From positions 1 to 64,000 of the forward strand of contig CALRVE020000015.1 of NCBI GenBank assembly GCA_943371535.1: 64,000 nucleotides of DNA, read 5' to 3'. The position numbers were made by a program, and so were the translations under genes. Origin of the DNA: UBA1930 sp943371535 (GTDB lineage Bacteria; Bacteroidota; Bacteroidia; Chitinophagales; Chitinophagaceae). Positions 17,709-26,900 of this stretch are shown here, piece after piece (the stretch's first letter is position 1; each line of letters starts with the position of its first letter). The notes below the pieces were generated by a model. The model was not told the DNA's origin, ran no database searches, and saw only the letters and a list, made by a program, of their open reading frames with translations.

Positions 17709-19568
17709 ATGCAAAAAGGACAAATTAGGGTACAAACGGAAAACATTTTCCCCATTATTAAAAAGTTTTTGTACAGTGAACACGACATTTTTTTACGTGA
17801 ATTAATTTCAAATGCCACCGATGCTACTCAAAAATTAAAAACACTTTCTTCTTTAGGAGAAGCCAAAGGTGAATTGGGCGAATTACGTATTGACGTAACC
17901 CTTGATGCAAAAGAAAAAACCATTACTATAGAAGATAGAGGTGTGGGTATGAGTCAAGAAGAAGTGGATAAATACTTAAATCAAGTTGCTTTTAGTGGTG
18001 CCGAAGAATTTTTAACCAAGTATAAAGATGCCAATATTATTGGGCATTTTGGTTTAGGTTTTTACAGTGCATTTATGGTTGCCGAAAAAGTTGAAGTATT
18101 AACACAAAGCCATAATGCCGATGCTGCAACTGTTTATTGGAGCTGCGATGGAAGCCCTGAATTTGAATTGTACGAAGTAGAAAAAAAGCAACGTGGTACA
18201 AAAATTATTTTGCACATTAATGAAGAAAGTAAAGAATTTTTAGAAGCCTATCGCATAAAATCTACCTTAGAAAAATTCTGTAAGTTTTTGCCTATTCCAA
18301 TTTATTTTACAGATGTTGCTGAAGAAAAAAAGGCTGAGGATGTAGAAAAAAGCATCAATAATACCAATCCAATTTGGGTTAAAAAGCCAAGTGAATTAAC
18401 CAAAGAAGACTACGAAACATTCTATAAAGAGTTATATCCATTTAACGAAACACCTTTATTTTGGATTCATTTAAATGTAGATTATCCGTTTAACTTAACA
18501 GGTATTTTATACTTTCCTAAGATTAAGCAAAGTCACGAAATTCAAAAAGACAAAATTCAATTATACAGTAACCAAGTTTTTGTAACTGATGAAGTGAAAG
18601 AAATTGTACCAGAATTTTTAATGTTGTTACAAGGTGTAATTGATAGCCCAGATATTCCGTTGAATGTAAGTCGTAGCTATTTACAAGGTGATCCAAACGT
18701 TAAGAAAATCAATGCTCATATTACTAAAAAAGTTGCGGATAAATTAGAAGAAATTTTCCGTAATGAAAGAAGTGAATTTGAAGCAAAATGGGAAAGTCTT
18801 GGCTTATTTGTGAAGTATGGTATGATGACAGATGATAAGTTTTTAGAAAAAGCCAATAAGTTTTTAGTAATGGAAGATACTACTGGTAAGTTTCATACTT
18901 ATGAAGAGTATAAAATGGCTACGGAGACCTTACAAAAAAATAAAGATGGTAAGCAAGTAATTATTTACACTACCAATCCTGTGCAACAAGATGCTTACAT
19001 ACAAGCAGCTTTAGGTAAAGGTTATGCAGTAGTAAAAATGGAAACCCTAGTAGATGCTGCGTTTATTAACAACATGGAAATGAAATGGGAGAACAGCAGC
19101 TTTGTACGTGTAGATGCAGATATAGTAGATAATTTAATTGATAAGCAAGAATCTGCAGATAGTGTTTTAACCAAAGATGAAACTGAAAATTTGAAAAAAT
19201 TATTCGACTATCCGAAAGGCGATTTACAAGTTACTGTTGAAGTAAAAGGTTTAAGTAAAGACAGTGCACCAGTAATTGCAACAAGACCAGAGTTTATGCG
19301 TAGAATGAAAGATATGGGTGCTGTAGGTGGCGGAATGACTGCATTTTATGCTCAAATGCCCGATGAGGTTAATTTAACCATCAATGGTAACCATCCAATT
19401 TATCAAACATTGTTAAAAGAAGCCGATGCTGTAAAACAAGAAAAGCAAGTTAAAAACTTAGCCGATTTAGCTTTATTGTCGCAGGGTTTATTAAAAGGTG
19501 CAGAGTTAACCAATTTTATTAATAGAAGTGTTGAATTAATGGAAGCAGAGAAATCAGTAACTGCTTAA
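17709..19568 (+). CDS. htpG: Molecular chaperone HtpG (Hsp90)
   Basis: The 619-residue cytosolic ATP-dependent chaperone has the GHKL ATPase domain with FLRELISNATDA, DRGVGMSQEEV and GHFGLGFYSAFMVA. The middle-domain SRSYLQGD and C-terminal dimerisation region follow. The length is close to other bacterial Hsp90 proteins. The gene is monocistronic, with a terminator just downstream and the hsp20 gene nearby in the opposite direction. Confidence 0.96.
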   Translation: MQKGQIRVQTENIFPIIKKFLYSEHDIFLRELISNATDATQKLKTLSSLGEAKGELGELRIDVTLDAKEKTITIEDRGVGMSQEEVDKYLNQVAFSGAEEFLTKYKDANIIGHFGLGFYSAFMVAEKVEVLTQSHNADAATVYWSCDGSPEFELYEVEKKQRGTKIILHINEESKEFLEAYRIKSTLEKFCKFLPIPIYFTDVAEEKKAEDVEKSINNTNPIWVKKPSELTKEDYETFYKELYPFNETPLFWIHLNVDYPFNLTGILYFPKIKQSHEIQKDKIQLYSNQVFVTDEVKEIVPEFLMLLQGVIDSPDIPLNVSRSYLQGDPNVKKINAHITKKVADKLEEIFRNERSEFEAKWESLGLFVKYGMMTDDKFLEKANKFLVMEDTTGKFHTYEEYKMATETLQKNKDGKQVIIYTTNPVQQDAYIQAALGKGYAVVKMETLVDAAFINNMEMKWENSSFVRVDADIVDNLIDKQESADSVLTKDETENLKKLFDYPKGDLQVTVEVKGLSKDSAPVIATRPEFMRRMKDMGAVGGGMTAFYAQMPDEVNLTINGNHPIYQTLLKEADAVKQEKQVKNLADLALLSQGLLKGAELTNFINRSVELMEAEKSVTA

Positions 19569-19590
19569 TTCAATTGGTGCTAATAATTTA

Positions 19591-19622
19591 AAAAGGATGT
19601 TGTTTGCTCAACATCCTTTTTA
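19591..19622 (+). terminator. Rho-independent terminator of htpG
   Basis: A 12-bp perfect stem (AAAAGGATGTTG / CAACATCCTTTT) with a 6-nt loop ends in a T-run. Confidence 0.88.
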
Positions 19623-19678
19623 ATGTTTATACACTTGCGTCAAGAGTACACATCGTCATTTACTTTCAATCATTGCTC

Positions 19679-19714
19679 AAAAAAAAATGGTCTCTTACAT
19701 TTGCAAGAGACCAT
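19679..19714 (-). terminator. Rho-independent terminator of hsp20
   Basis: The 10-bp perfect stem ATGGTCTCTT / AAGAGACCAT with an 8-nt loop is preceded on the plus strand by an A-run, which is the T-run on the minus strand. It therefore serves the minus-strand hsp20 gene. Confidence 0.75.
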
Positions 19715-19763
19715 AAACCAAAACCAACAGCTATTATAAAAAAACCAACTACTAACCATTTTC

Positions 19764-19783
19764 TATTCACCACTTACGATTCA
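19764..19783. repeat. Dispersed 20-bp repeat
   Basis: ATTCACCACTTACGATTCAC matches the copy at 6910-6929 at 19 of 20 positions. It lies just after the hsp20 stop codon. Confidence 0.5.
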
Positions 19784-19786
19784 CAT

Positions 19787-20218
19787 TTATAAAATCGTAA
19801 TTTCTTTTGGAGCAATTTTTACTTCCTCTTTTTTAGGAATAAACAACAGTAAAACACCGTTTTCGTATTTAGCTTGAATAGCATCGGCATTAACTTTTTC
19901 GTCTAAGGTAAAGCTGCGTTTAAAGCTGTTAAAGCTAAAATCTCGTCTAATTGTTTTGTAATCTTTGTTTTCTTGTTGTTCTGCTTTTTCAAAAGCAATA
20001 GTTAATAAATTGTTTTCTACACATACTTTAAAATCTTCTTTGTTTCTTCCAGGGGCATTTAACTCAACATGAAAACCATCTTTGGTTTCATGAATATTTA
20101 CTGGAGGTACAGCAAACTGATTAGGTTGTGCATCTCTTCCCCAAGAAGTTGGGAAGTTCAAAAATAAATCGTCGAAAATGCTGTTTGCAATTCTTGGGTT
20201 GTTTTTTACTAGTGTCAT
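19787..20218 (-). CDS. Small heat-shock protein Hsp20
   Basis: The 143-residue protein has the alpha-crystallin domain: PPVNIHETKDGFHVELNAPGRNKEDF at its start, an internal FKRSFTLDEKV and the terminal YENGVLLLFIPK motif. It is an ATP-independent holdase that forms oligomers in the cytoplasm and passes unfolded proteins to ATP-driven chaperones. It lies close to htpG, and both are expected to respond to heat. Confidence 0.94.
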   Translation of the reverse strand: MTLVKNNPRIANSIFDDLFLNFPTSWGRDAQPNQFAVPPVNIHETKDGFHVELNAPGRNKEDFKVCVENNLLTIAFEKAEQQENKDYKTIRRDFSFNSFKRSFTLDEKVNADAIQAKYENGVLLLFIPKKEEVKIAPKEITIL

Positions 20219-20447
20219 AATTATTCTTTTTTAGAAGTTTTAAAAATTAATTGTTTGAGACACTTTTTTCAAAATCAATACCATTGCAATTTTTCAAGTC
20301 AGATTTACAATTTATAGCTTTATTTTGCGACAATATGACATTTTCGATAGCCGAAAAAAGTCAGCTTGTCTGTTTTATTTCTATTTACTCAATAACTATT
20401 TCTATTAATTTTGCTTTTTCAAATAAAATAAAAAATAAATTAAGCAT

Positions 20448-20864
20448 ATGTATCCAGCCGAAATAGTATTGCCAATGAAGGCCGAATTAACCGAAGAAGG
20501 TTTCAATGAAATGTTAACTGCAGAAGATGTAGAAGCTACATTTAAAAAATCAGGTACTACATTGGTAGTAATCAATTCAGTTTGTGGATGTGCAGCAGGC
20601 ACTTGCAGACCAGGAGTTGTTATGGCTGTAAACAATGCAACCAATCGTCCAGATAATTTAGCAACTAGTTTTGCAGGTTTCGATGTGGAAGCTGTACAAA
20701 AAGTTCGTGAACATTTATTGCCTTATCCTCCATCATCACCAGCTATTGCGTTAATTAAAGATGGTCAGGTAGTAAGTATGGTAGAGCGTCATCAAATAGA
20801 AGGTCGTCCAGCCCAAGTAATTGCTCAGCATTTAATAGCTGAGTTTGATAAATATTGTAACTAA
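20448..20864 (+). CDS. BrxA/BrxB-family bacilliredoxin
   Basis: The 138 residues match the family across its length (MYPAEIVLPM start, VINSVCGCAAGTCRPG centre, LPYPPSSPAIALIKDG, MVERHQIEGRPA). The redox site is the CGC triplet at residues 46-48. Characterised members remove bacillithiol or similar thiols from oxidised protein cysteines. The low-molecular-weight thiol used here is not known from the sequence. Confidence 0.9.
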   Translation: MYPAEIVLPMKAELTEEGFNEMLTAEDVEATFKKSGTTLVVINSVCGCAAGTCRPGVVMAVNNATNRPDNLATSFAGFDVEAVQKVREHLLPYPPSSPAIALIKDGQVVSMVERHQIEGRPAQVIAQHLIAEFDKYCN

Positions 20865-20895
20865 GTTTTTTTTCATTAATGGGTTAGTAAGTAAC

Positions 20896-20928
20896 AATCC
20901 CGTCAATTTCTATTGATGGGATTTTTTA
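20896..20928 (+). terminator. Rho-independent terminator
   Basis: AATCCCGTCAA pairs with TTGATGGGATT (one G-T) around a 6-nt loop, followed by a T-run. It closes the bacilliredoxin gene. Confidence 0.75.
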
Positions 20929-21068
20929 TGTACAACAAATAAGTAGTATAGTTATCATTGTTGTCGCTTTTCTCTGCAACTACGCTGCAAAGCCAAACGC
21001 TTCAGTATTCAACGTGGATTTATTCCCTTCTTTTGGAGTGGCTAGGGCTGGTTTGTAGTGTACAAATT

Positions 21069-21437
21069 TTACTCATAACCACTTTTAATTACAGTAAGTA
21101 TTAACTTAAAACGTCCATTGGGTTTTATATGGCTAGGTGTATGAGCAGGAATTAAAATTCCATTACCTGTTTGTAAGGTAGATGCTTTACCATCAATTAC
21201 AATAATAGCACTGCCATCTATAATTTGAGCATAGGTATCAAAAGCCGATACTTTCTCGTTTAACCCTTCGCCTTTTTCAAAAGCCATTGCATTGATATGG
21301 CCAGTAGCTTTTTTCATGATTGATTTACTAACTACAGCATTGTGCTCATATTCTATCAATTCTACTACAATATGTGCTTTCCCTTTTTCAATTTCTCCAT
21401 CTGTTTTAGGTAATTGTTCTAGCTCTTTGGTATCCAT
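21069..21437 (-). CDS. Cupin-domain protein
   Basis: I place the start at 21437 (MDTKELEQLPKTDG), giving 122 residues. The longer frame from 21518 adds a cysteine-rich, non-family-like tail. The cupin barrel is visible as SAFDTYAQIIDGSAIIVIDGKAS and GNGILIPAHTPSHIKPNGRFKLIL. The usual metal-binding HxH of motif 1 is absent, so an enzymatic role is uncertain. A small-molecule-binding or regulatory cupin is likely. Confidence 0.78.
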   Translation of the reverse strand: MDTKELEQLPKTDGEIEKGKAHIVVELIEYEHNAVVSKSIMKKATGHINAMAFEKGEGLNEKVSAFDTYAQIIDGSAIIVIDGKASTLQTGNGILIPAHTPSHIKPNGRFKLILTVIKSGYE

Positions 21438-21758
21438 AATATAAATTTTAACCGAAATACACTTTCGACCACAAAACTGCTTAACCTGTATGATACCGTT
21501 ACTGTATAAGCTAATCAAAAACTTGCATCATTCACAGATGAGCCCAATTATTCTATTGAGTTGAATAACCATTTAAACAAGTATTTTTTAAGTTGATTTA
21601 TTTGCCATATTTATACCATAACCTCCAAATTTTTCACTTCATTTTCTTCAAATAGATATAAAGAAAATATGAACTATCAATGGCAGAAAATCATATCATT
21701 GTTAACCTTTCTCTCAATTCATATTTTCTAACTAACATTGCAATATCAATCTTTAACT

Positions 21759-23066
21759 ATGTATCCTAATTTATACTATTTCTTTAAAGACATTTTTGGT
21801 GTTGAATTAGAAGGATTAAAAATTATTAACTCCTTTGGCTTTTTTGTAGCAATGGCATTTATAGCAGGAGCTTGGGCTTTAACAGCTGAGCTTAAACGTA
21901 AGCAAAAGCAAGGTTTATTTACTTATACCGAAGAGAAGATAATGGTTGGTGCACCTGCATCAATAACAGATTTAGCCATCAACTTTTTACTAGGTTTTTT
22001 AATGGGTTTTAAAATTGTTGGAGGATTTTTCTTGGAAAATGCCTTCGATGATCCTCAACAATACATTTTCTCTGGTCAAGGGAATTGGTTCTTGGGTATT
22101 TTACTAGGAAGCCTTTTTACATGGATGAAATGGAGAGAAAAAAACAAAGAAAAACTAGCCAAGCCTGAGCAAAGAACTATACGTATTTGGCCACATGATA
22201 GAGTAGGAGATTTAGTAATTTATGCAGCCATTTTTGGCTTTGCTGGTGCAAAAGTGTTTGATATTTTGGAAGCACCTTCAGCTTTTTTTAATGCTCTAAA
22301 AGCTGTGAAAGAAGGTAAACAAGATGCAGGTTCTTTATTATTTAGTGGACTCACTTTTTATGGTGGTTTAATTGTAGCAACTATTGCTATAATTTTTTAT
22401 GCAAGAAAAAATAAAATTGGCATCATTCATTTAGCCGATGCTATTGCACCTGCATTAATGTTGGCTTATGCAGTTGGTAGAATTGGTTGTCAGGTTTCTG
22501 GTGATGGAGATTGGGGTATTGTAAACAGTGCATTTATCAGCAATGCCGATGGACAAAGCATTGTGGCTACTAAAGAGCAATTTGCAGCAGCTATGCAAGC
22601 GAATCATGGTTATTTAGTTAGCAAGTTTGGGTCGTTACAGCAAGTACAACATATTGCTGTAGAACCTTTTTTAGGCTTACCCAACTGGATGTTTGGTTTT
22701 ACTTTTCATAATAATGTGGTGGGCGATGGTGTGCCCTTAGCCGGTTGCCAAGGCATGTATTGCAACTATTTACCTATGCCAGTTTTTCCCACACCATTTT
22801 ACGAAATGCTGGCTTGCGGAACCTTGTTTTTAGTTTTATGGAGTTTAAGAAATAAATTAAAAGTGCCTGGACAAATGGCAGGTATTTATTTAATTTTCAA
22901 TGGAGCAGAACGTTTTTTAATTGAAAAAATCAGAGTAAACGCCACTTACAATATTTTAGGCAAAGAAATTACCCAAGCCGAAATTATTTCAACCGTTTTA
23001 GTAATTATAGGAGTGGTATTATTTGTACAATCTAAAAAATGGTTTGGTAAAATGGGGAAGGTATAG
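21759..23066 (+). CDS. lgt: Prolipoprotein diacylglyceryl transferase
   Basis: This integral membrane enzyme transfers diacylglycerol from phosphatidylglycerol to the lipobox cysteine of prolipoproteins. The signature YAVGRIGCQVSGDGDWG is clear, along with several membrane helices and a C-terminal ERFLIEKIRVN region. At 435 residues it is longer than the usual 260-300, because of insertions before and after the signature. I prefer the ATG at 21759 over the TTG at 21738. Many lipoproteins in this window are expected substrates. Confidence 0.9.
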   Translation: MYPNLYYFFKDIFGVELEGLKIINSFGFFVAMAFIAGAWALTAELKRKQKQGLFTYTEEKIMVGAPASITDLAINFLLGFLMGFKIVGGFFLENAFDDPQQYIFSGQGNWFLGILLGSLFTWMKWREKNKEKLAKPEQRTIRIWPHDRVGDLVIYAAIFGFAGAKVFDILEAPSAFFNALKAVKEGKQDAGSLLFSGLTFYGGLIVATIAIIFYARKNKIGIIHLADAIAPALMLAYAVGRIGCQVSGDGDWGIVNSAFISNADGQSIVATKEQFAAAMQANHGYLVSKFGSLQQVQHIAVEPFLGLPNWMFGFTFHNNVVGDGVPLAGCQGMYCNYLPMPVFPTPFYEMLACGTLFLVLWSLRNKLKVPGQMAGIYLIFNGAERFLIEKIRVNATYNILGKEITQAEIISTVLVIIGVVLFVQSKKWFGKMGKV

Positions 23067-23121
23067 TTTCTTTTGCTTTTTTTCATGTTATAGCATTGTT
23101 TATTGATTTTTTAAAAAATCT

Positions 23122-23153
23122 TGTTAATCGCCACAAATTTGGGGCGATTAACA
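23122..23153. repeat. 11-bp inverted repeat downstream of lgt
   Basis: TGTTAATCGCC and GGCGATTAACA pair perfectly around a 10-nt loop. There is no T-run on the plus strand, so it is not a clear terminator for lgt. Confidence 0.45.
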
Positions 23154-23312
23154 TGTACACTCACCTAAAGTTAGTCTATAGTTTTCGGTTTCAAAACTTC
23201 CCGTAGTGGCACATTTTTTTACACAATACTTACAGTTTAATTCATCTGTAACTTATAGCCAAGTACTACGTTCAGCAAATTCAAACTTCTTGCTCATTTT
23301 CCTTTCAAATAA

Positions 23313-23804
23313 AATTATTGCCGTTGTATAACAAAATGGTGGAAAGCCAATATATATGCCAATGTATACAACAATACTTATGAAGGAATTATTAGTGGTG
23401 GAAATGTGAAGGTTGACGGAACTACGTTTTCAGGAAATTTCAGCAATCAGTTTAGTTTTAAGAAGGGGGGGAGTGCAGAGTTAAGTGGTTTTTATCAAAG
23501 TAGAGAAATTGGTGGTATTATAGTAGCAAATCCTTTAGGTGCAGTTAATATGGCCATAGCAAAACAAATTCTTAAAAATAAAGGCACTGTTAAATTGAGT
23601 TTAAGAGATGCATTTTTTACACAGAATTTTTCTGGTTATTCAAAATATCAAAATATAGATTTAACGGTAAATCAAAATCGTGATTCTAGAGTGGTGAATA
23701 TTGGATTTACATATCGTTTTGGGAAAGGTAAACCAACAAAACAAAGAAAAAACAATGGAGCCAATGCTGAACAAAGTAGGGTAAAATCGGCTGGAGGGAA
23801 TTAA
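23313..23804 (+). pseudogene. C-terminal remnant of an outer-membrane beta-barrel protein
   Basis: The frame is open from 23313 and is recognisable from about 23325. It encodes the last 150 or so residues of a large Bacteroidota barrel: ITKWWKANIYANVYNNTY, NFSNQFSFKKGGSAELSGFYQS and a terminal VVNIGFTYRFGKGK strand. Full-length members have about 800 residues with a signal peptide and N-terminal domains. None of that is found upstream, where the frame is closed by a stop at 23310. It is a 5'-truncated relic. The short version from the GTG at 23406 would lack a signal peptide and is not plausible as a gene. Confidence 0.75.
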
Positions 23805-23825
23805 GTTGTAAGTAATAAGTAATAT

Positions 23826-23914
23826 GTTATGAGTTATGAGTAATAAGTGATGAGTTTGGATATTTTGTAGAAAGTATTTTGTTTTTAAAAAAGTAATAAT
23901 TCATAACTCATAAC
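23826..23914. repeat. 14-bp inverted repeat with ATGAGT-rich tandem units
   Basis: GTTATGAGTTATGA at 23826 pairs perfectly with TCATAACTCATAAC at 23901. The left arm is followed by further AGTAATAAGT-like units. The region between the barrel relic and the next terminator (23805-24122) holds no gene. Confidence 0.5.
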
Positions 23915-24122
23915 AAAAAGTTCTCCCCCAGTGAAACACCTATTTATCCGTTTGTACCAATTTTAATTTCTTTTTAAGGTTATTATTTCAATTTAGCAGA
24001 ACAATTTTAAAATTATTAAAAACTTAATGGGTGTACTTTTTTCATTTATTGATTCATTAAGTAATTAAAATACTGCACTTTAAAAAAGTGTATTTTCTCT
24101 CATGTGTTTATAGGAATAACGG

Positions 24123-24150
24123 CCCTCATGTCTATGAGGGTCTCTTTTTT
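24123..24150 (+). terminator. Hairpin with T-run
   Basis: CCCTCAT-GTCT-ATGAGGG is followed by TCTCTTTTTT. With no intact gene upstream on this strand, it may be the old terminator of the barrel relic. Confidence 0.7.
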
Positions 24151-24202
24151 ACTAGTTTTTAAATATTTTTAAAAACTAATTCGGCAAATTGCTGCAAAAA
24201 TG

Positions 24203-24210
24203 TATATTTG
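24203..24210 (+). promoter_or_regulatory. -7 box TATATTTG of the nagB/PIG-L gene
   Basis: TATATTTG lies 19 bp before the ATG at 24230. It overlaps the codons after the earlier ATG at 24200, which argues that 24230 is the real start. A weak -33 (TTCG) lies 19 bp upstream. Confidence 0.45.
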
Positions 24211-24229
24211 TACAGCAAAAAACCGCAAC

Positions 24230-26152
24230 ATGCAACAAAAACTAGAAATTGATTTAACCGACAGCTTTGAGAAAATTCCGGTGAAAATTTTTGAAACCTC
24301 TAAAACAGGTTCTCAATTTGTGGCTCAAGAAATAGCCAAACTCATTCGAGAAAAACAAGCCAAAGGTCAAGATTGTGTACTAGGTATGGCTACTGGCTCA
24401 ACACCAATTAGTATGTATGCCGAGTTGGTTAGAATGCATAAAGAAGAAGGCTTAAGTTTTAAAAATGTAATTACGTTTAATTTAGATGAGTACTATCCTT
24501 TAGAACGTAATGCTTTTCAAAGTTATTGGAGTTTCATGCATAGGCATTTGTTTAACCATATTGATATTGAAAAAGAAAATATTCATATTCCAAATGGCGA
24601 ATTGGCTAAAGAAGATGTAAAAAAACATTGCTTAAAGTACGAACATTTAATTGAAGCATTGGGCGGAATTGATTTACAAATTTTAGGTATTGGTGGTAAT
24701 GGCCATATTGGGTTTAACGAACCTGGTAGTAGCATTTTTTCGAAAACTCGTATCACATCATTAGATAATAGTACCAGAATTGCCAATAGTTTTGAGTTTC
24801 AAAATATTTCTCAAGTACCACGTATGGCAATAACAATGGGTATTAGTACCATTATGAAAGCCAAAAAAATATTGTTGATGGCTTGGGGAATGAAGGCAGG
24901 AATTGTTGCCAAAAGTGTTGAAGGCAATGTAACAGAACATGTACCTGCAAGCATTTTACAACAACACAACGATTGTACGTTTGTTATAGATGAAACAGCA
25001 GCAAGTGAATTAACCCGTAATAAAAGTCCTTGGTTAACAGGTGAATGTGATTGGACAGATAGCATGATTAAAAGAGCAGTAGTTTACACTTCATTGAAAT
25101 TACAAAAACCCATTTTAAGTTTAACCACACACGATTATAATGAAAGTGGTTTAAGTGATTTATTGGTAGAAAAAGGAGATGCTTATGAAGTAAACCTTCA
25201 AGTGTATTATATGCTAAGAGATAGCATTACAGGCTGGCCAGGTGGTAAGCCCAATGCTGTGATTCCTGCACATCCTGAAAGAAGTACTCCACATCCAAAA
25301 CGTTGTTTAATTTTTTCGCCTCATCCCGATGATGATATTATTAGCATGGGAGGAACATTCATGCGTTTACAAGATCAAGGGCATGAAGTACATGTAGCTT
25401 ATCAAACAAGTGGAAATATTGCAGTTACAGATGAATTTGTAACTCGTTTCTTAGATTTTGCAGTAGGTTTTGAAGAGATGTTTGGTATAGATAATAAAAC
25501 TAGTCAGCAAATTTTACACGATGCAAGAAAATATTTAGCTACTAAAAAAACAAACGATAAAGATAGTGCTGAAATTAGGGCTATCAAAGGATTAATAAGA
25601 CGTTGTGAAGCTAAGGCAACTTGTCGTTATGTTGGTTTAACCGATGATAGAGCTCATTTTCAAAACTTACCATTTTATGAAACGGGTACAGTAGAAAAGA
25701 AACCTTTGGGCGAAGAAGATATTATATTAACCATGGAATTATTACAAAAAATAAAGCCACATCAAATTTTTTGTGCAGGCGATTTAGCCGATCCACATGG
25801 TACACATAAAGTTTGCTTAGATGTTGTTTTTGAAAGTATAAAACGTTTAAAAGAAGCAGGAGAGGAGTGGGTGAATGATTGTTATGTATGGATGTATAAA
25901 GGAGCATGGCAAGAGTGGGATATTGCCGAAATTGAAATGGCTATTCCAATGAGTCCCGATCAAGTTATGAAAAAGCGTTTTGGTATTTTTATTCATCAGT
26001 CACAAAAAGATATGGTGCCTTTTCAAGGCAGCGACTCTAGAGAATTTTGGCAGCGTGCCGAAGAACGTAATGCTAGTACAGCTAATTTATATGCGGAACT
26101 TGGCTTAACAAAATATGCTGCTATGGAAGCTTTTGTAAGATGGCATTTTTAA
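24230..26152 (+). CDS. nagB: Glucosamine-6-phosphate deaminase fused to a PIG-L deacetylase domain
   Basis: The 640-residue two-domain enzyme begins with a NagB deaminase (LGMATGSTPISMYAEL, FNLDEYYPL, LGIGGNGHIGFNEPGS). This converts glucosamine-6-phosphate to fructose-6-phosphate and ammonia. From about residue 360 a PIG-L/LmbE domain starts at IFSPHPDDDIISMGGT, with a later DPHGTHK zinc motif. PIG-L domains remove acetyl groups from GlcNAc compounds, so the fusion could carry out successive steps of amino-sugar breakdown. The fusion occurs in other Bacteroidota. The start is set by the promoter overlap at 24203. Confidence 0.88.
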   Translation: MQQKLEIDLTDSFEKIPVKIFETSKTGSQFVAQEIAKLIREKQAKGQDCVLGMATGSTPISMYAELVRMHKEEGLSFKNVITFNLDEYYPLERNAFQSYWSFMHRHLFNHIDIEKENIHIPNGELAKEDVKKHCLKYEHLIEALGGIDLQILGIGGNGHIGFNEPGSSIFSKTRITSLDNSTRIANSFEFQNISQVPRMAITMGISTIMKAKKILLMAWGMKAGIVAKSVEGNVTEHVPASILQQHNDCTFVIDETAASELTRNKSPWLTGECDWTDSMIKRAVVYTSLKLQKPILSLTTHDYNESGLSDLLVEKGDAYEVNLQVYYMLRDSITGWPGGKPNAVIPAHPERSTPHPKRCLIFSPHPDDDIISMGGTFMRLQDQGHEVHVAYQTSGNIAVTDEFVTRFLDFAVGFEEMFGIDNKTSQQILHDARKYLATKKTNDKDSAEIRAIKGLIRRCEAKATCRYVGLTDDRAHFQNLPFYETGTVEKKPLGEEDIILTMELLQKIKPHQIFCAGDLADPHGTHKVCLDVVFESIKRLKEAGEEWVNDCYVWMYKGAWQEWDIAEIEMAIPMSPDQVMKKRFGIFIHQSQKDMVPFQGSDSREFWQRAEERNASTANLYAELGLTKYAAMEAFVRWHF

Positions 26153-26180
26153 CGTAGAATCACCAATTATATTCAATTTT

Positions 26181-26209
26181 AACCTCTACTCATTTGTAGA
26201 GGTTTTTTT
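26181..26209 (+). terminator. Rho-independent terminator
   Basis: AACCTCTAC / GTAGAGGTT with a 6-nt loop and a T-run follows the nagB/PIG-L stop codon. Confidence 0.85.
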
Positions 26210-26246
26210 GTATGAGTACTTTCTAAAAAAACAATATTATTGCAGC

Positions 26247-26900
26247 ATGACAATGGGTGTACAATTCAACTGGAAGAAAGCATGGGGAATTTCTATTTTT
26301 AAACAATATGTATTGATTGGATTGGCGTTGTTGATTATTTTGCTAATTGCGTTTCCCTTTTTTTTCAATTTTATAGAAGGTAGAGCAGGGAGAAGTATAA
26401 ATGATATTTTGCTAAATTCAATTCCTGCTATTAATGTTTCAAATTGGGTATTTACTATTATTTGGTCAATGGCATTGCTTACAATTGTAAGATGTGTGCA
26501 AGAACCTCAAATATTTCTACTTTTTTTATGGGGATTTATTATACTAAGTTTATCTAGAATGATAAGCATTATTGCTCTACCATTAAATCCACCTAATGAA
26601 TTAATTGAATTGATAGACCCTATTAGTAATAGCTTTTATGGAAGTAAGTTCATCACAAAAGATTTATTTTACTCAGGCCATACTGCCACTCAATTTTTAA
26701 TGTTTTTGTGCCTACAAAAAAAAGGCGATAAGCTGGTAACTTTTATTTCAACCATTGCAATTGGTGTACTCGTACTTATACAACACGTACATTATACCAT
26801 AGATGTAATTGCAGCTCCTTTCTTTACTTATGTAGTATTTATTATTACAAAAAGAATTGTACAAAAGCCATTAGAAGGCTTCACCAATTTGAAAGTATAA
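26247..26900 (+). CDS. PAP2_C-like membrane phosphatase/phosphotransferase
   Basis: The 217-residue protein has about six membrane helices. The lipid phosphatase motifs FYSGHTATQFLM and VLIQHVHYTIDVIAAP match the PAP2_C group (related to sphingomyelin synthases), where the histidines form the phospho-transfer site. It likely acts on a lipid phosphate or head group in the membrane. I use the ATG at 26247, because the TTG at 26208 falls inside the preceding terminator. Its 3' end overlaps the convergent barrel gene by 30 bp. Confidence 0.78.
   Translation: MTMGVQFNWKKAWGISIFKQYVLIGLALLIILLIAFPFFFNFIEGRAGRSINDILLNSIPAINVSNWVFTIIWSMALLTIVRCVQEPQIFLLFLWGFIILSLSRMISIIALPLNPPNELIELIDPISNSFYGSKFITKDLFYSGHTATQFLMFLCLQKKGDKLVTFISTIAIGVLVLIQHVHYTIDVIAAPFFTYVVFIITKRIVQKPLEGFTNLKV

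Noticed and set aside
24200..24229. Upstream ATG of the nagB/PIG-L gene
   Set aside because: The codons overlap a TATATTTG promoter box, and the family N-terminus fits the ATG at 24230.
26208..26246. TTG start of the PAP2_C-like gene
   Set aside because: It lies in the T-run of the preceding terminator, and an ATG at 26247 is available.
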